Below are positions 7,751 to 16,792 of a stretch of 64,000 bases of DNA, one piece after another. The DNA lies in the NCBI RefSeq assembly GCF_900162665.1, contig NZ_LT727813.1, forward strand, positions 650,214-714,213. Direction: 5' to 3'. The stretch comes from Oceanobacillus sojae (GTDB lineage Bacteria; Bacillota; Bacilli; Bacillales; Amphibacillaceae). The notes under the pieces are model-generated. The model saw only the letters and a list, made by a program, of their open reading frames with translations, searched no databases and was not told where the DNA came from. Position 1 is the first letter of the stretch, and each line of letters begins with the position of its first letter. Position numbers and translations under genes: made by a program.

Positions 7751-8611
7751 TTAAAAATTCCCGCCACGCACTTCTGTTACGTCGTAGACAGTTACAAATG
7801 CTGTTGGATCGACATCTTGGATTGTCTCCTTCATTTTGCTTTCCTCCAGCCGGGTTATCACACATTTTATTTGTTTAAATTCCTTTTTAGAATAGCCGCC
7901 TTCTACATGCTGTAAAGTACAGCTGCGTTCAAGCCGACCCCTGATTTCTTTCATCATTTCATCAGCATGCTCTGTAATAATATAAACTGCTTTTGTGCTG
8001 CTTAATCCTTCTTCAATAATGTGAATGACCTTCGAGGCAATGTAATAAGCGACACCTGACATTAATGCCCCTTTTAAACCAAACACGGTTGATACCACAA
8101 TAAATACAAATAAATTCAAGAATAAAATTAGGTCACTGGTTCCAAAAGGCAGCTTACGAGATAATAATACAGCCAGCATATCAATCCCGTCCAGGGCGCC
8201 TCCATTACGAAGCGCCAGCCCCATACCGGTTCCAATAATAATCCCGCCGACAGCGGTGACCAGTAATGTATCTCCCTCAATTTCAATAATGGATGGAATA
8301 TGATGCATCATGCTTGTACTTATAGCAAGTGAAGCGATACCTAAAGTAGAGAGGATTGCAAAATTCTTACCGATTTGTTTATACCCTAAGTAAACAAATG
8401 GAATATTTATGACAGCAATTAAAAGTCCCAGCGGTAAACCGGTCCACTCTGATCCTACGATACTTATCCCGGTTACGCCCCCATCTGAAACACTGTTCGG
8501 TATCAATACTGCTTCCAACCCATAGGCTGTTATAAATCCGCCAATAATAATTATTAATCCTCTTGCAAAAAGTATAGCTTTTCTTGATTTTTTCGTTTGT
8601 GCTTTGCTCAT
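7751..8611 (-). CDS. YitT family membrane protein (DUF161/DUF2179)
   Basis: A 286-aa protein with five or so hydrophobic segments in residues 10-205 (DUF161-type, with characteristic LIPNSVSDGGVTGIS and GGALDGIDMLAVLLSRK) and a C-terminal cytosolic DUF2179 domain (about 208-283, AVYIITEHADEMMKEI to FVTVYDV). The length is normal for YitT/YpjC-like proteins, whose function is not established. The ATG at 8611 has GGAAAG upstream. It is monocistronic. The 260 bases upstream (8612-8871) show no gene or clear signal. Confidence 0.85.
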   Translation of the reverse strand: MSKAQTKKSRKAILFARGLIIIIGGFITAYGLEAVLIPNSVSDGGVTGISIVGSEWTGLPLGLLIAVINIPFVYLGYKQIGKNFAILSTLGIASLAISTSMMHHIPSIIEIEGDTLLVTAVGGIIIGTGMGLALRNGGALDGIDMLAVLLSRKLPFGTSDLILFLNLFVFIVVSTVFGLKGALMSGVAYYIASKVIHIIEEGLSSTKAVYIITEHADEMMKEIRGRLERSCTLQHVEGGYSKKEFKQIKCVITRLEESKMKETIQDVDPTAFVTVYDVTEVRGGNF

Positions 8612-8871
8612 CCAACTTTCCTTTCTCTCTTTTTATTCTTAACGGCGTATAAAACAACATACCCTGCTGCCTTTAATTGGTGTCAGTTTAGTTCGTGTTC
8701 CACTTTTTGAATAAAACAGAAAATGACGTAACTTAATATTTCGATTAAATGTTCTGATTAATATTTTTCCTTAGCTTAGGATTCCTTATTTCACACAAAA
8801 TAACCGTAGGCAGCAAGATACTTTTTACTATTTTATCACTGCCAAATAAATTGATTTTTCGACATTATTAA

Positions 8872-9129
8872 TTATACGCTTCTCCACTTCAAACACAAAT
8901 GATTTGAAGTTAAAAAATGGATAACTCTGCTAAACAGATCTCCACACAAATCTGCCAAAGCAACAATTTCTCCCTCTTCATATAAAGCGGCTAAATGATA
9001 ACGCTCCACCTTCACCGCTTCTTTTGCCAAATCTATATAAGGAGCTTCGTCAAGATGTATTCGCGGCTGGCACATTACCTTATAAGCTTCCCGCCACTCT
9101 TTTTCTGTTGTTAATTCTTTTATTCTCAT
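8872..9129 (-). pseudogene. truncated GNAT acetyltransferase, N-terminal part
   Basis: 85 codons. The beginning (MRIKELTTEKEWREAYKVM, HLDEAPYIDL, LAALYEEGEIVAL) is the normal N-terminal third of a GNAT N-acetyltransferase. After EGEIVALAD the sequence becomes unrelated and stops, so the acetyl-CoA-binding core is missing. It is most likely an internal deletion plus frame change. A C-terminal GNAT fragment lies at 11253-11525, but the two need not come from the same gene. Confidence 0.6.
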
Positions 9130-9173
9130 GGATTATCCTTCCTTTTTAAACAGACAGACTGGCCCTAATTTGT

Positions 9174-9812
9174 TCATAATTGGTATTTCTCAATATGCAG
9201 CCCTTTCTCATCTGTAAAAAGAATAATATCCGCCTTACTTTTATACGGGCTCATAAAATGTCTGTATTGAATTCTTCTTTCATGATGTGATTTCTGTATA
9301 TCCTCCAGATTCCGATTTCGTTCAACGGTATCCCGGCTGGAACGCCGATTTAATTCTGTCTCACTATCTGTGTAAAGATAAATTTGTAAATCCAAGTAAT
9401 CGCGATTCACAAATGCAATGCTCATTCCTTCCATAATAGTCAGTTTTTTATCAGGTTCTACCCTTTTACTTGGTAAATAATCGGTGTCAATTGTATCCCA
9501 CTCCATACCTGCATGAGTCATTTGAATATCCCGTTCCAAAGCTTCCACATAATGAGCCAACGGATGGCAAGCAGTCATTTTAGCAGTACGGGGTTCGTTT
9601 TGATAAGTATAGGTGATTTTTGTGTCTTTTCTTAACGCAGAACTGACAATATACGGGTCTGTACAAATTAAATTTACATCCTGATCCAAAGCCCGTTTCA
9701 AATGCTCAGCAAATGTGCTTTTCCCTGCTCCGCCATGTCCGGTAATACCAATGATGACATGCTTTTTTTGTGCATTTATCCATTTAATTAAATCCTGTAT
9801 GATACTATCCAT
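9174..9812 (-). CDS. uridine kinase-like P-loop kinase
   Basis: A protein of about 212 aa with Walker A GHGGAGKST near the N-terminus (GITGHGGAGKSTFAEHL) and a nucleoside/nucleotide-kinase layout: CTDPYIV, a central HPLAHYVEALERD, EGMSIAFVN and a lid-like RRSSRDTVERNRNLED. It resembles the uridine kinase/phosphoribulokinase superfamily members annotated as nucleoside/nucleotide kinases. The substrate is unknown. The ATG at 9812 has GCGGAGG 8 bases upstream; the GTG at 9821 overlaps that site and is rejected. The decayed GNAT is downstream on the same strand and a regulator diverges upstream. Confidence 0.75.
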   Translation of the reverse strand: MDSIIQDLIKWINAQKKHVIIGITGHGGAGKSTFAEHLKRALDQDVNLICTDPYIVSSALRKDTKITYTYQNEPRTAKMTACHPLAHYVEALERDIQMTHAGMEWDTIDTDYLPSKRVEPDKKLTIMEGMSIAFVNRDYLDLQIYLYTDSETELNRRSSRDTVERNRNLEDIQKSHHERRIQYRHFMSPYKSKADIILFTDEKGLHIEKYQL

Positions 9813-9948
9813 GGGACTCACCTCCGCTTCTATTATATCTTAATCAAAAAACAAAGCAGAGGTCTTTTTCCTACAGAGAGGAAAAAGGCTGTCTTAAAAC
9901 AATGAATACGTTTTCGTAATATGGAATTAGAAAGGAGATTGTTGAACA

Positions 9949-10503
9949 GTGGAATTACTAAATAAACGGGAAATTAAAATTCTTCACCTTCTTTTGAACA
10001 GTAAGGAAATGCATACAGGTCAAGAGATAGCATTGCTTCTAAATGTATCATCCAGAACTGTCCGCAATGATATTAAAAACTTAAATGTTTTATTGCCTAA
10101 ATATCATGCAGAAATCATTTCTCATAAAGGAAAAGGCTATGAATTAGTTATCAGGGAAGAGGATAAATTCAGGGAGCTATTACCAAAGTCTGAATATGCA
10201 GGCAGCCGTGGACATACTGGTGATTCAGAAGGTAAGCAGCTTGTTGAAGAAATCGTTAGAAAAATATTGATGAACTGTCTGCACGGAGAAGTTATCTTTC
10301 AGGAAGAACTTGCTGAAAGCCTGTTTATCAGTGCCACTTCTCTAAAGAAGTATCTTCCACTCGTTCGCTCTGCTTTCAAAGAATACAATCTTACCTTAGT
10401 GTCTGACAAGAAGAAAGGATTTACCATTCAAGGAAAGGAGGAAAAAATTCGATTTTGCATATCTGACTTTCTATTTCAAGATGAAAAATTTGAATCAAGT
10501 TAA
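9949..10503 (+). CDS. truncated BglG/MtlR-type HTH regulator
   Basis: 184 aa. Residues about 5-65 form an HTH_11 domain (KREIKILHLLLNS, GQEIALLLNVSSRTVRNDI). A second helix-turn-helix of Mga type follows at about 110-170 (FQEELAESLFISATSLKKYL, SDKKKGFTIQGKEEKIRF). These are the first two domains of BglG-family activators such as MtlR and ManR, but the PRD and PTS-EIIA/EIIB domains that sense phosphorylation are absent and a terminator follows at once. It is either a gene remnant or a stand-alone DNA-binding form. A GTG start with AAAGGAG upstream is assumed. Confidence 0.65.
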   Translation: MELLNKREIKILHLLLNSKEMHTGQEIALLLNVSSRTVRNDIKNLNVLLPKYHAEIISHKGKGYELVIREEDKFRELLPKSEYAGSRGHTGDSEGKQLVEEIVRKILMNCLHGEVIFQEELAESLFISATSLKKYLPLVRSAFKEYNLTLVSDKKKGFTIQGKEEKIRFCISDFLFQDEKFESS

Positions 10504-10510
10504 ATGTTTT

Positions 10511-10553
10511 CGTCCAAACGATTAATCTTAAATTCTTTGGACGATTATTTTTA
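10511..10553 (+). terminator. terminator after the truncated regulator
   Basis: Arms CGTCCAAA / TTTGGACG around a 17-base loop, then ATTATTTTTAT. Confidence 0.55.
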
Positions 10554-10676
10554 TGAATTTGTTCTCCATTCTTTCCTTACAAAATTAATTGACTCTTTTT
10601 CGGACTTCTTTTAAAATCTGTTTTAAACAACTACTTATGGTTATCAGCGAAAACCGCATGAATGGAGAGATGTTTG

Positions 10677-11180
10677 ATGAATATCAATGATAGTAATATA
10701 CTTCTTCGCCCCTTAACAATGAAAGATTTTCAAGCGGTCTTAACCTGGAGCAGAGACAGCAGCTTTTGTGCCGCAAACGGTTGGCAATTGAATCGTTCCC
10801 AAGAAGAACTTTATTTATGGTGGAGCCGTAATGTCAATAACCAGCAGCCAAATTTTATCCGATTGGGCATTGAGCTCCAACATACACTAATTGGCTATGC
10901 TGATTTAGCGGATATACATAATAATTCTGCTGAACTAGGCATTGCTATTGGTGAAAGCAGTTTATGGGGCAGAGGCATTGGAGTAACTGCTGCAAATAAA
11001 ATGATCACATACGGAGCAAAGCATCTTAGCATTCATCTATTCCGTGCAGAAACGCATATCACAAATCAGCGTGCCCAGAAAATGCTGAAGCGACTCGGTT
11101 TCCGGGAAGAAAGCCGGGTGGGAGATGAAAGTTCCAGCTCATATATTCCATTCATATTATACCTGGAGCGTCCTGCCTAG
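10677..11180 (+). CDS. GNAT N-acetyltransferase (RimJ/RimL type)
   Basis: A protein of about 167 aa. It begins with LLRPLTMKDFQAVLTW, has the acetyl-CoA-binding motif A region IAIGESSLWGRGIGVTAANKM and ends with the motif B pattern RAETHITNQRAQKMLKRLGF. This is the acetyltransferase_3 layout of RimJ/RimL and ribosomal-protein or small-molecule acetyltransferases. The ATG at 10677 has GGAGAG 8 bases upstream and is preferred to the ATG at 10662, which lies over that site. The substrate is unknown. Confidence 0.8.
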   Translation: MNINDSNILLRPLTMKDFQAVLTWSRDSSFCAANGWQLNRSQEELYLWWSRNVNNQQPNFIRLGIELQHTLIGYADLADIHNNSAELGIAIGESSLWGRGIGVTAANKMITYGAKHLSIHLFRAETHITNQRAQKMLKRLGFREESRVGDESSSSYIPFILYLERPA

Positions 11181-11252
11181 CTCTCTTTTAATCTCTTTTT
11201 GGCAGGTGTTATTCTTCACATAAACTACTGCCAAGAAGGATTTCTTTCAAAT

Positions 11253-11525
11253 CTATGTCTGAACAACTTCAATTATATTCTTCCATTCATACACAAGCAG
11301 ATCCAGCACATCACCGTCAATCTGAATATCCTTCTTTTCTACAACCTTCGCTCTTAACCGTTCATAAAATAAACGGCTATTGTTTTCTGCCAGAACTTCT
11401 ACTTGGACAGTATGAATAGACAGGTCTAAAAATCGTTTAAAACCTTCCAACAACCATATCATCCGTATCCACAGCAACTAATATAATACTATCGCCAGCT
11501 TAAATAATATTTTTCCATTTCATTT
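11253..11525 (-). pseudogene. decayed GNAT acetyltransferase, C-terminal part
   Basis: The open frame ending at 11253 gives a GNAT C-terminus (VEVLAENNSRLFYERLRAKV, then LLVYEWKNI). Just upstream, in another frame, the sequence reads GDSIILVAVDTDDMVVGRF, a GNAT N-terminal/middle strand pair, and is cut by a stop. The gene has lost its centre and shifted frame, so it is a remnant. Confidence 0.55.
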
Positions 11526-11549
11526 CTGCTTTTTTCAAGATTTATTCTA

Positions 11550-11984
11550 TTATAATGATTTCTTAAAACAAATGATTCTCCCCGCTTCCATAAAACCAAG
11601 ACGAAGATGCATAGCGAGGCTCTCTTCATTATCTATGGTACAATCACTGGCAAATTCACTACAGCCCTGCTCTTCTGCCCAGCGCTCACAAGTCTTTACT
11701 AATTCTCTTGCATATCCGTTATTTCTATGTGATTCCCTGACAAAAATCCCTTCTAAATAACCGACTGGTGATGTTTTTGTTCCTTCAACATAATCAAATC
11801 TCAGCTGACATTGCGCGAACCCGACAGCATTCTGTTTATCAAAGGCTAACAAAATACATGCATGTTTATCTTCTAAATATCCCTGGAATTCCTCTTTTAA
11901 TGCATGGAGGTCATTTTTTGGCCATAACATTTTTGCTAAACCGGCAACATGATCTAAATCTTCTCTATTCGCTTTTCTCAGCAT
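11550..11984 (-). CDS. GNAT acetyltransferase resembling aminoglycoside AAC(6')-I
   Basis: A 144-aa protein close in layout to chromosomal aminoglycoside 6'-N-acetyltransferases: MLRKANREDLDHVAGL, LWPKNDLHALKEEF, FAQCQLRFDYVEGTKTSPVG, YLEGIFV, GYARELV, GCSEFASDCTIDN and LGFMEAGRIICFKKSL. The motifs RFDYVEG-SPVGYLEGIFV and EFASD are shared with AAC(6')-Ic/Ig-type enzymes, which acetylate the 6'-amino group of tobramycin, amikacin and kanamycin. Whether this copy confers resistance or has another natural substrate cannot be told from the sequence. It is monocistronic. Confidence 0.75.
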   Translation of the reverse strand: MLRKANREDLDHVAGLAKMLWPKNDLHALKEEFQGYLEDKHACILLAFDKQNAVGFAQCQLRFDYVEGTKTSPVGYLEGIFVRESHRNNGYARELVKTCERWAEEQGCSEFASDCTIDNEESLAMHLRLGFMEAGRIICFKKSL

Positions 11985-12147
11985 TTTTTCACTCCTTATT
12001 TAAAATGTTTTCATTCCATACTATTTAAATATTCAAAGTTAATACATAATTATAACAAATATTTCTATTTTTTTGTAAATAATCATTGAATTGCATTAGT
12101 GAAACTTACACGCCCCTTTATTCGTAAATATTTATGAAGAGGTGATA

Positions 12148-12357
12148 ATGTTGAAAAATCATGAAGGTTGTATTAAATGCGGAAGCCGAAATGCTGATAC
12201 AAAGGATGTGTCCATGACAGGATCCGGTTTATCTAAAGTATTTGATGTGCAGCATAATCGTTTTACCGTTGTATATTGCATGGATTGCGGGTACTCGGAA
12301 TTTTATAATAGAGACAGCTCCAAAACAAGTAATGTCATTGATTTATTTTTCGGATAA
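12148..12357 (+). CDS. small zinc-ribbon protein
   Basis: A protein of about 69 aa with two CxxC pairs: CIKCGS near the N-terminus and CMDCGYSEFY in the middle (VVYCMDCGYSEFYNR). These are the ligands of one zinc ribbon, and the protein is of the 'zinc ribbon domain-containing / nucleic-acid-binding' type common in Bacillaceae. The GAAGAGGTGAT ribosome binding site supports the ATG at 12148. Role unknown. Confidence 0.75.
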   Translation: MLKNHEGCIKCGSRNADTKDVSMTGSGLSKVFDVQHNRFTVVYCMDCGYSEFYNRDSSKTSNVIDLFFG

Positions 12358-12387
12358 TACCATTCCATAAAATCTTTAAATTAATTT

Positions 12388-12425
12388 AAAAAGGAAGCGT
12401 GGTTCTATTGTTCCATGCTTCTTTT
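12388..12425 (+). terminator. terminator after the zinc-ribbon gene
   Basis: Arms AAAAGGAAGCGTGG / CCATGCTTCTTTT (one G-U pair). The rest of 12426-12653 holds only AT-rich promoter-like sequence for the MFS gene. Confidence 0.7.
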
Positions 12426-12653
12426 GATGTATAAATTGCGCTCATTGTTTGCTATTGTTTTATCTTTGTATAAAATATAGTCAGAGATTTAAAGGATAAT
12501 GAAGTCGCAATTCACTTAAACTCTTCAGCCGCATTACTTATATAGAACTTCATGATTTACCGTGATATTAAAAATAGCTTTACATTCCCATGCCTTCTTT
12601 GATAGAATGATTTCTTGTGTATTTAAAAAATACGTTGTAAAGGAATTGTTTTT

Positions 12654-13886
12654 ATGTACTTCTCAAAGAAAGATTTTTTAAATAGATATTATACAGTTCT
12701 ATTACTTTTAGCTATTTTACTTATTGCGGCAACTCTTCGCTCTCCAATTTCGTCTGTCGGGCCGCTTATTCCTTTTTTTCGGGGAGAATTAGAAGCCTCC
12801 AATGCTATGATTGGATTAGTCAATACCCTTCCATTGCTTGCTTTTGGCTTATTCTCACCTTTTGTACCAAGACTATCCAGCAAATTCGGGATGGAATTTA
12901 CGCTGCTGATTGCTATGATTTTTCTGTCTATTGGTGTATTTATCCGTGCAAGCGGCGGAATAGAGCTGTTATTATTCGGCACACTCCTGACTGGAATGGC
13001 TATTGCTGTCGGTAATATCCTGATGCCGGGATTAATTAAATCAACCTTCCCTTATCGGATCGGACTGATGACAGGGCTTTACTCTGTCTCGATGAATTTA
13101 TTCGGTGCGATTGCCTCCGGTATTTCCGTACCGATTGCTTCTATAGATACGTTCGATTGGCGGAATGCTATGCAAATTTGGAGCATAATCTCTTTAGCAG
13201 CTGTCATTGTTTTATTACTGCGGCTGCCAGTTACACGTTCCAGCGAAAAAAAAGTGTTTATGAACGTAAAAAGTCAGCCATCCAGAGCTATTTTTAAATC
13301 GAAAATTGCCTGGGCTGTTACATTTTTTATGGGGCTGCAATCACTTATACCGTACAGCTTATTTACTTGGCTGCCTGATATTTTACTCACAAAAGGATTT
13401 GATGAAAGTGAAGCCGGGTGGTTAATTGCCATTTATCAACTCGGGCTTATTCCAACGACATTTATTGCTCCAATCCTTGCCGGACGGATGAAAAGCCAGC
13501 GTCTGATTGGCTGCAGTGCCGGATTACTATTTTTCTTCGGTCTCTTGGGTGTTGCCTTCACTTCATCACATTTGATTATCGTCTTTCTTATCTTAACCGG
13601 TGTCGGGGCGGGAACTGCATTCAGTTTAGCGATGATGTTCTTTGTTCTCCGTACCAATACGGTTATAGAATCTGCGCAGCTATCCAGCATGGCCCAGTCT
13701 ATTGGCTATATCGTTGCTTCTACCGGCCCCCTTTTTCTTGGATCCATCTCGGAAATGACAGAGGGCTGGACGGTGCCATTTATTATTTTAATGGCAGTAG
13801 CTTTATGTATTGCCTTCCTCGGAACAGTTGCAGGTAAAAATCAAAAGATTTCATTTGAATCAACAGAAGAAACAGCAACAAAATAA
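12654..13886 (+). CDS. MFS transporter, CynX/NimT family
   Basis: A 410-aa major facilitator with 12 predicted membrane segments. The signature AATLRSPISSVGPLIP after TM1 is characteristic of the CynX/NimT (cyanate/nitroimidazole-type) branch; a central cytosolic loop follows TM6 (about 190-215, RSSEKKVFMNVKSQPS). The branch includes CynX and NimT (YeaN); the substrate here is not predictable. The start ATG gives MYFSKKDFLNRYY; the ribosome binding site is weak (AAAGGAA). It is monocistronic and ends in a bidirectional terminator shared with mdh. Confidence 0.85.
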   Translation: MYFSKKDFLNRYYTVLLLLAILLIAATLRSPISSVGPLIPFFRGELEASNAMIGLVNTLPLLAFGLFSPFVPRLSSKFGMEFTLLIAMIFLSIGVFIRASGGIELLLFGTLLTGMAIAVGNILMPGLIKSTFPYRIGLMTGLYSVSMNLFGAIASGISVPIASIDTFDWRNAMQIWSIISLAAVIVLLLRLPVTRSSEKKVFMNVKSQPSRAIFKSKIAWAVTFFMGLQSLIPYSLFTWLPDILLTKGFDESEAGWLIAIYQLGLIPTTFIAPILAGRMKSQRLIGCSAGLLFFFGLLGVAFTSSHLIIVFLILTGVGAGTAFSLAMMFFVLRTNTVIESAQLSSMAQSIGYIVASTGPLFLGSISEMTEGWTVPFIILMAVALCIAFLGTVAGKNQKISFESTEETATK

Positions 13887-13922
13887 AATGAGGCCGGAGA
13901 GTTTTTCCGGCTTCATTTTATT
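13885..13922. terminator. bidirectional terminator between MFS gene and mdh
   Basis: Arms AAAATGAGGCCGGA / TCCGGCTTCATTTTA with loop GAGTTT. The convergent mdh stop lies inside its right arm. Confidence 0.75.
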
Positions 13923-14865
13923 TATCTGACGGCAAAGTAGAAATAACCTTCTTCACATCGTCTGCAGACTGATTTAACTGCTGTTTTTCTTCTTCTGTTA
14001 AAGGTAATTCAATAACACTTTCGATTCCTTTACCTCCCAAAACGGTCGGCACTCCTAAATAAATATCATGATAGCCGTACTCGCCTTCCAGGTACGCAAT
14101 CGACGGCAAAATACGTTTTTTATCCTTGACAATCGCTTCTGCCATTTCAACAAGGGATGCTGCTGGAGCGTAATAGGCACTGCCATTGCCAAGAAGATTT
14201 ACAATTTCTCCTCCCCCTTTTCTTGTCCGCTCTACAATCGCCTCCAGTTTATCTTTTGGAAGCAGATTACTGATTGGTATACCTCCTACATTGGAGTAGC
14301 GGATTAAGGGGACCATGCTGTCTCCATGCCCGCCAAGCACAAATCCGGTCACGTCCTCCACAGAAAGTTCCAACGCTTCTGCAACAAATGTATTGAAACG
14401 CGCGGTATCTAAAACTCCGGATTGACCAATTACCCGATTCTTTGGAAAACCGGTTGTTTTAAAGCAAGTGTAGGTCATGGCATCGACTGGATTACTTAAG
14501 ACCAAGATGTAGCTTTCTGGTGCGTAGCGAACAATTTTCTTTGAGATATCCATCATAATATCTGCATTGATTGCGACTAGATCATCACGGCTCATCCCCG
14601 GTTTTCTCGCAATTCCTGCAGTAATAATCACCATGTCTGCATCTTTAATTTCTTCATAATCTGATGTACCGGTTACTTTCCCATTAAACTTTTCTACAGG
14701 TCCGGATTCGAGCATATCCAGAGCTTTTCCTTTTGTCGGGTTCTCCTGATCAGGAATATCTACTAAAACAACATCCCCCAGCTCCTTTTGAGCAAGTAAA
14801 AAAGCGGTTGTTGCTCCAGTAAACCCAGCTCCGATCACTGCAAATTTCCTTCGTTTAAATGTCAA
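13918..14865 (-). CDS. mdh: malate dehydrogenase
   Basis: A 315-aa NAD-dependent enzyme of the LDH-like malate dehydrogenase group. The N-terminal [17 protein letters not shown] is the Rossmann motif. The substrate-loop [16 protein letters not shown] has the arginine pair expected for malate; a lactate dehydrogenase would have Gln in the loop. The catalytic Asp-His pair is in [10 protein letters not shown] and [10 protein letters not shown]. The start is TTG at 14865 with AAGGAG 9 bases upstream. It lies directly downstream of the eut locus but behind a terminator, so it is probably a separate unit. It oxidises malate to oxaloacetate in the TCA cycle, which fits consumption of eut-derived acetyl-CoA. 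Confidence 0.92.
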   Translation of the reverse strand: MTFKRRKFAVIGAGFTGATTAFLLAQKELGDVVLVDIPDQENPTKGKALDMLESGPVEKFNGKVTGTSDYEEIKDADMVIITAGIARKPGMSRDDLVAINADIMMDISKKIVRYAPESYILVLSNPVDAMTYTCFKTTGFPKNRVIGQSGVLDTARFNTFVAEALELSVEDVTGFVLGGHGDSMVPLIRYSNVGGIPISNLLPKDKLEAIVERTRKGGGEIVNLLGNGSAYYAPAASLVEMAEAIVKDKKRILPSIAYLEGEYGYHDIYLGVPTVLGGKGIESVIELPLTEEEKQQLNQSADDVKKVISTLPSDK

Positions 14866-14908
14866 TGTAAGTCACTCCTTTGTTGTTTATATTCATTATT
14901 TCTAATAA

Positions 14909-14942
14909 AAAGAGAGAGGTGCCCCAAAATCAGGAGCACCTA
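14909..14942 (-). terminator. terminator of the eut operon
   Basis: Arms AGGTGC / GCACCT with inner CC/GG pairs; the minus strand continues with a T-rich CTCTCTTTTTA. It lies just after the last eut gene. Confidence 0.65.
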
Positions 14943-14951
14943 TTTCCTCTA

Positions 14952-15230
14952 TTAATCTGGAAGGATATCAGATAACTCGTTATGTGGACGAGGGATAACA
15001 TGGACAGATAATAATTCTCCAACACGGCTTGCTGCTTCACTCCCTGCATCTGTAGCTGCTTTTACGGCTCCTACATCTCCGCTTACAAGTACAGTTACTA
15101 AGCCAGCACCGATCTGTTCTTTCCCAATTAAATGCACATTTGCTGCCTTTACCATCGCATCTGCTGCTTCAATTGCCCCTACCAATCCTTTCGTTTCTAC
15201 CATTCCTAAAGCTCCATTTACTTTACCCAT
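14952..15230 (-). CDS. eutM: BMC hexamer shell protein, second EutM copy
   Basis: A 92-aa single BMC domain ([20 protein letters not shown], pore loop [41 protein letters not shown]). It forms the cyclic hexamers that tile microcompartment facets and provide pores. It is nearly identical to the eutM at 20319-20609 through the core; it differs at both ends and at a few positions (for example SGDV against RGDV, VHLI against VTLV). AGGAGG 8 bases upstream supports the start. It is the last gene of the operon, 21 bases after eutE. Confidence 0.93.
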   Translation of the reverse strand: MGKVNGALGMVETKGLVGAIEAADAMVKAANVHLIGKEQIGAGLVTVLVSGDVGAVKAATDAGSEAASRVGELLSVHVIPRPHNELSDILPD

Positions 15231-15251
15231 TTTAAATTCCTCCTTAAAATA

Positions 15252-16772
15252 TTATTGATTTTGATATTCCTTTAAAACCTGCCTCACAAGCTCCTCTATT
15301 TTCACTTTATCAATTTCTTCACTTGCTGCACCGGATTTTTCAACTGCTTCCTTCATTAAGTGCTCTACTTGTTTACTTGAAACTGCTTCTGATTTACTTT
15401 CCCCAGGCTGCGGAATATCTGCTTCCTTCAAGCCGTAAGCAATGCGTTTTACATTATAAAGATGACGTGCAGTAATATTATCGGAGCTGATATTCCCGCC
15501 ATATGCACCACATCCCAAAGTTAGAGAAGGAGCTAGTGCGGTTGTTGCTCCTACTGCCCCTATGGATGACAATGTATTTACCAGCACTCTGGATACCGGC
15601 ATTGCCTTTCCAAACTCACGGACTAAATGATCGTCTTTCGTATGGATGGAGAAGGAGTGCCCTCTCCCGCCTAAATTCAGCAGCTCTAAGCATCTTTCTT
15701 TTGCTTCATTGGAATTTTCCGCTGTATATAATGCAAACACCGGTGCCAATTTTTCCAGAGAAAAAGGAATATGCTTGTCCACCTGGTCCTCTTCAGCTAT
15801 TAAAAGTCTGGTGTCATCAGGAACATTTATACCTGCTAATTCTGCAATTTTCAGAGCCGACTTCCCGACAATATCCGGGTTGACCTTGCCAGGCCCTATT
15901 GAAATAATCTGCTCCATTTTCTTTTTCTCTTCAGGATTGCAAAAATAAGAACCGTTTTTTTCAAGCTCTTTTTTCACCTGTTCTTGAATAGCCTTATCTA
16001 CAACAATCGCCTGCTCTGTGGCACAAATTGTACCGTTATCAAAGGTTTTACTATCAACAACCATTTTGACACTTTTCTCAATATCGGCTGATTTTTCAAT
16101 ATACACCGGCACGTTTCCAGGGCCTACCCCATACGCAGGCTTTCCTGAACTATAAGCCGCTTTAACAAGGCCTCCACCGCCAGTGGAAAGAATTAAATTT
16201 ACATCTGGATGAGTCATTAATTGATTAGTTGCTTCCATACTGGGCTCTGAAATCCAGCCAATTAATCCTTCTGGCGCACCTTCTTCCAGCGCAGCCTCCA
16301 TGCATATTTTCAGTGTTTCTACGGTACATTTTTTAGCGCGCGGATGCGGGCTGACTACAATCGCGTTTCCTGACTTCAGAGCTGCTATTGTTTTAAACAT
16401 CGCTGTAGAAGTAGGGTTGGTTGTCGGGATAATCGCAGCGATCACACCATATGGATAAGCAATTTCTGTTACTTTATTTTCTGTATCTTCGTGAATAATC
16501 CCAATAGTTTTCTCATCTTTAATAGATTCATAGACATCCCTTGAACCTACTTGGTTTTTTATAAGCTTATGCTCTACAACACCCATCCCTGTTTCTTCTA
16601 CCGCCATTCGCGCTAATTCTTTTGATTGGTTGTAGGCAGATGCAGCGATTGCTTTTACAATGGAATCAATTTTCCACTGCGAGAATTGCATAAATTCCTG
16701 CTGTGCTTTTTTTGCCTTCTTTACTGCATCCCGCATTTCTTGAATAGAGGATAAATCCTTATCTAGTGTCAA
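15252..16772 (-). CDS. eutE: CoA-acylating acetaldehyde dehydrogenase EutE
   Basis: Converts acetaldehyde, NAD and CoA to acetyl-CoA inside the ethanolamine microcompartment. About 506 aa of the aldehyde dehydrogenase superfamily: AYPYGVIAAIIPTTNPTSTA (cofactor region), STGGGGLVKAAYSSGKPAYG, and the catalytic cysteine in FDNGTICATEQ. A proline/serine-rich linker (PQPGESKSEAVSS) then leads to a C-terminal amphipathic helix IDKVKIEELVRQVLKEYQ, which looks like an encapsulation peptide. The TTG at 16772 is chosen because AAGGAG lies 8 bases upstream; the GTG at 16781 touches that site. It lies between the 68-aa protein and the second eutM. Confidence 0.92.
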   Translation of the reverse strand: MTLDKDLSSIQEMRDAVKKAKKAQQEFMQFSQWKIDSIVKAIAASAYNQSKELARMAVEETGMGVVEHKLIKNQVGSRDVYESIKDEKTIGIIHEDTENKVTEIAYPYGVIAAIIPTTNPTSTAMFKTIAALKSGNAIVVSPHPRAKKCTVETLKICMEAALEEGAPEGLIGWISEPSMEATNQLMTHPDVNLILSTGGGGLVKAAYSSGKPAYGVGPGNVPVYIEKSADIEKSVKMVVDSKTFDNGTICATEQAIVVDKAIQEQVKKELEKNGSYFCNPEEKKKMEQIISIGPGKVNPDIVGKSALKIAELAGINVPDDTRLLIAEEDQVDKHIPFSLEKLAPVFALYTAENSNEAKERCLELLNLGGRGHSFSIHTKDDHLVREFGKAMPVSRVLVNTLSSIGAVGATTALAPSLTLGCGAYGGNISSDNITARHLYNVKRIAYGLKEADIPQPGESKSEAVSSKQVEHLMKEAVEKSGAASEEIDKVKIEELVRQVLKEYQNQ

Positions 16773-16792
16773 CAGTAACACTCCTTCCCTGC

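Noticed and set aside
9862-9887. Hairpin CTTTTTCCT/AGGAAAAAG as a terminator
   Set aside because: It lies between two divergent genes, where a terminator is not needed, and has no clear T-run in the plus direction.
9902-9917. cre-like sequence ATGAATACGTTTTCGT upstream of the truncated regulator
   Set aside because: It has two mismatches at conserved consensus positions and poor symmetry.
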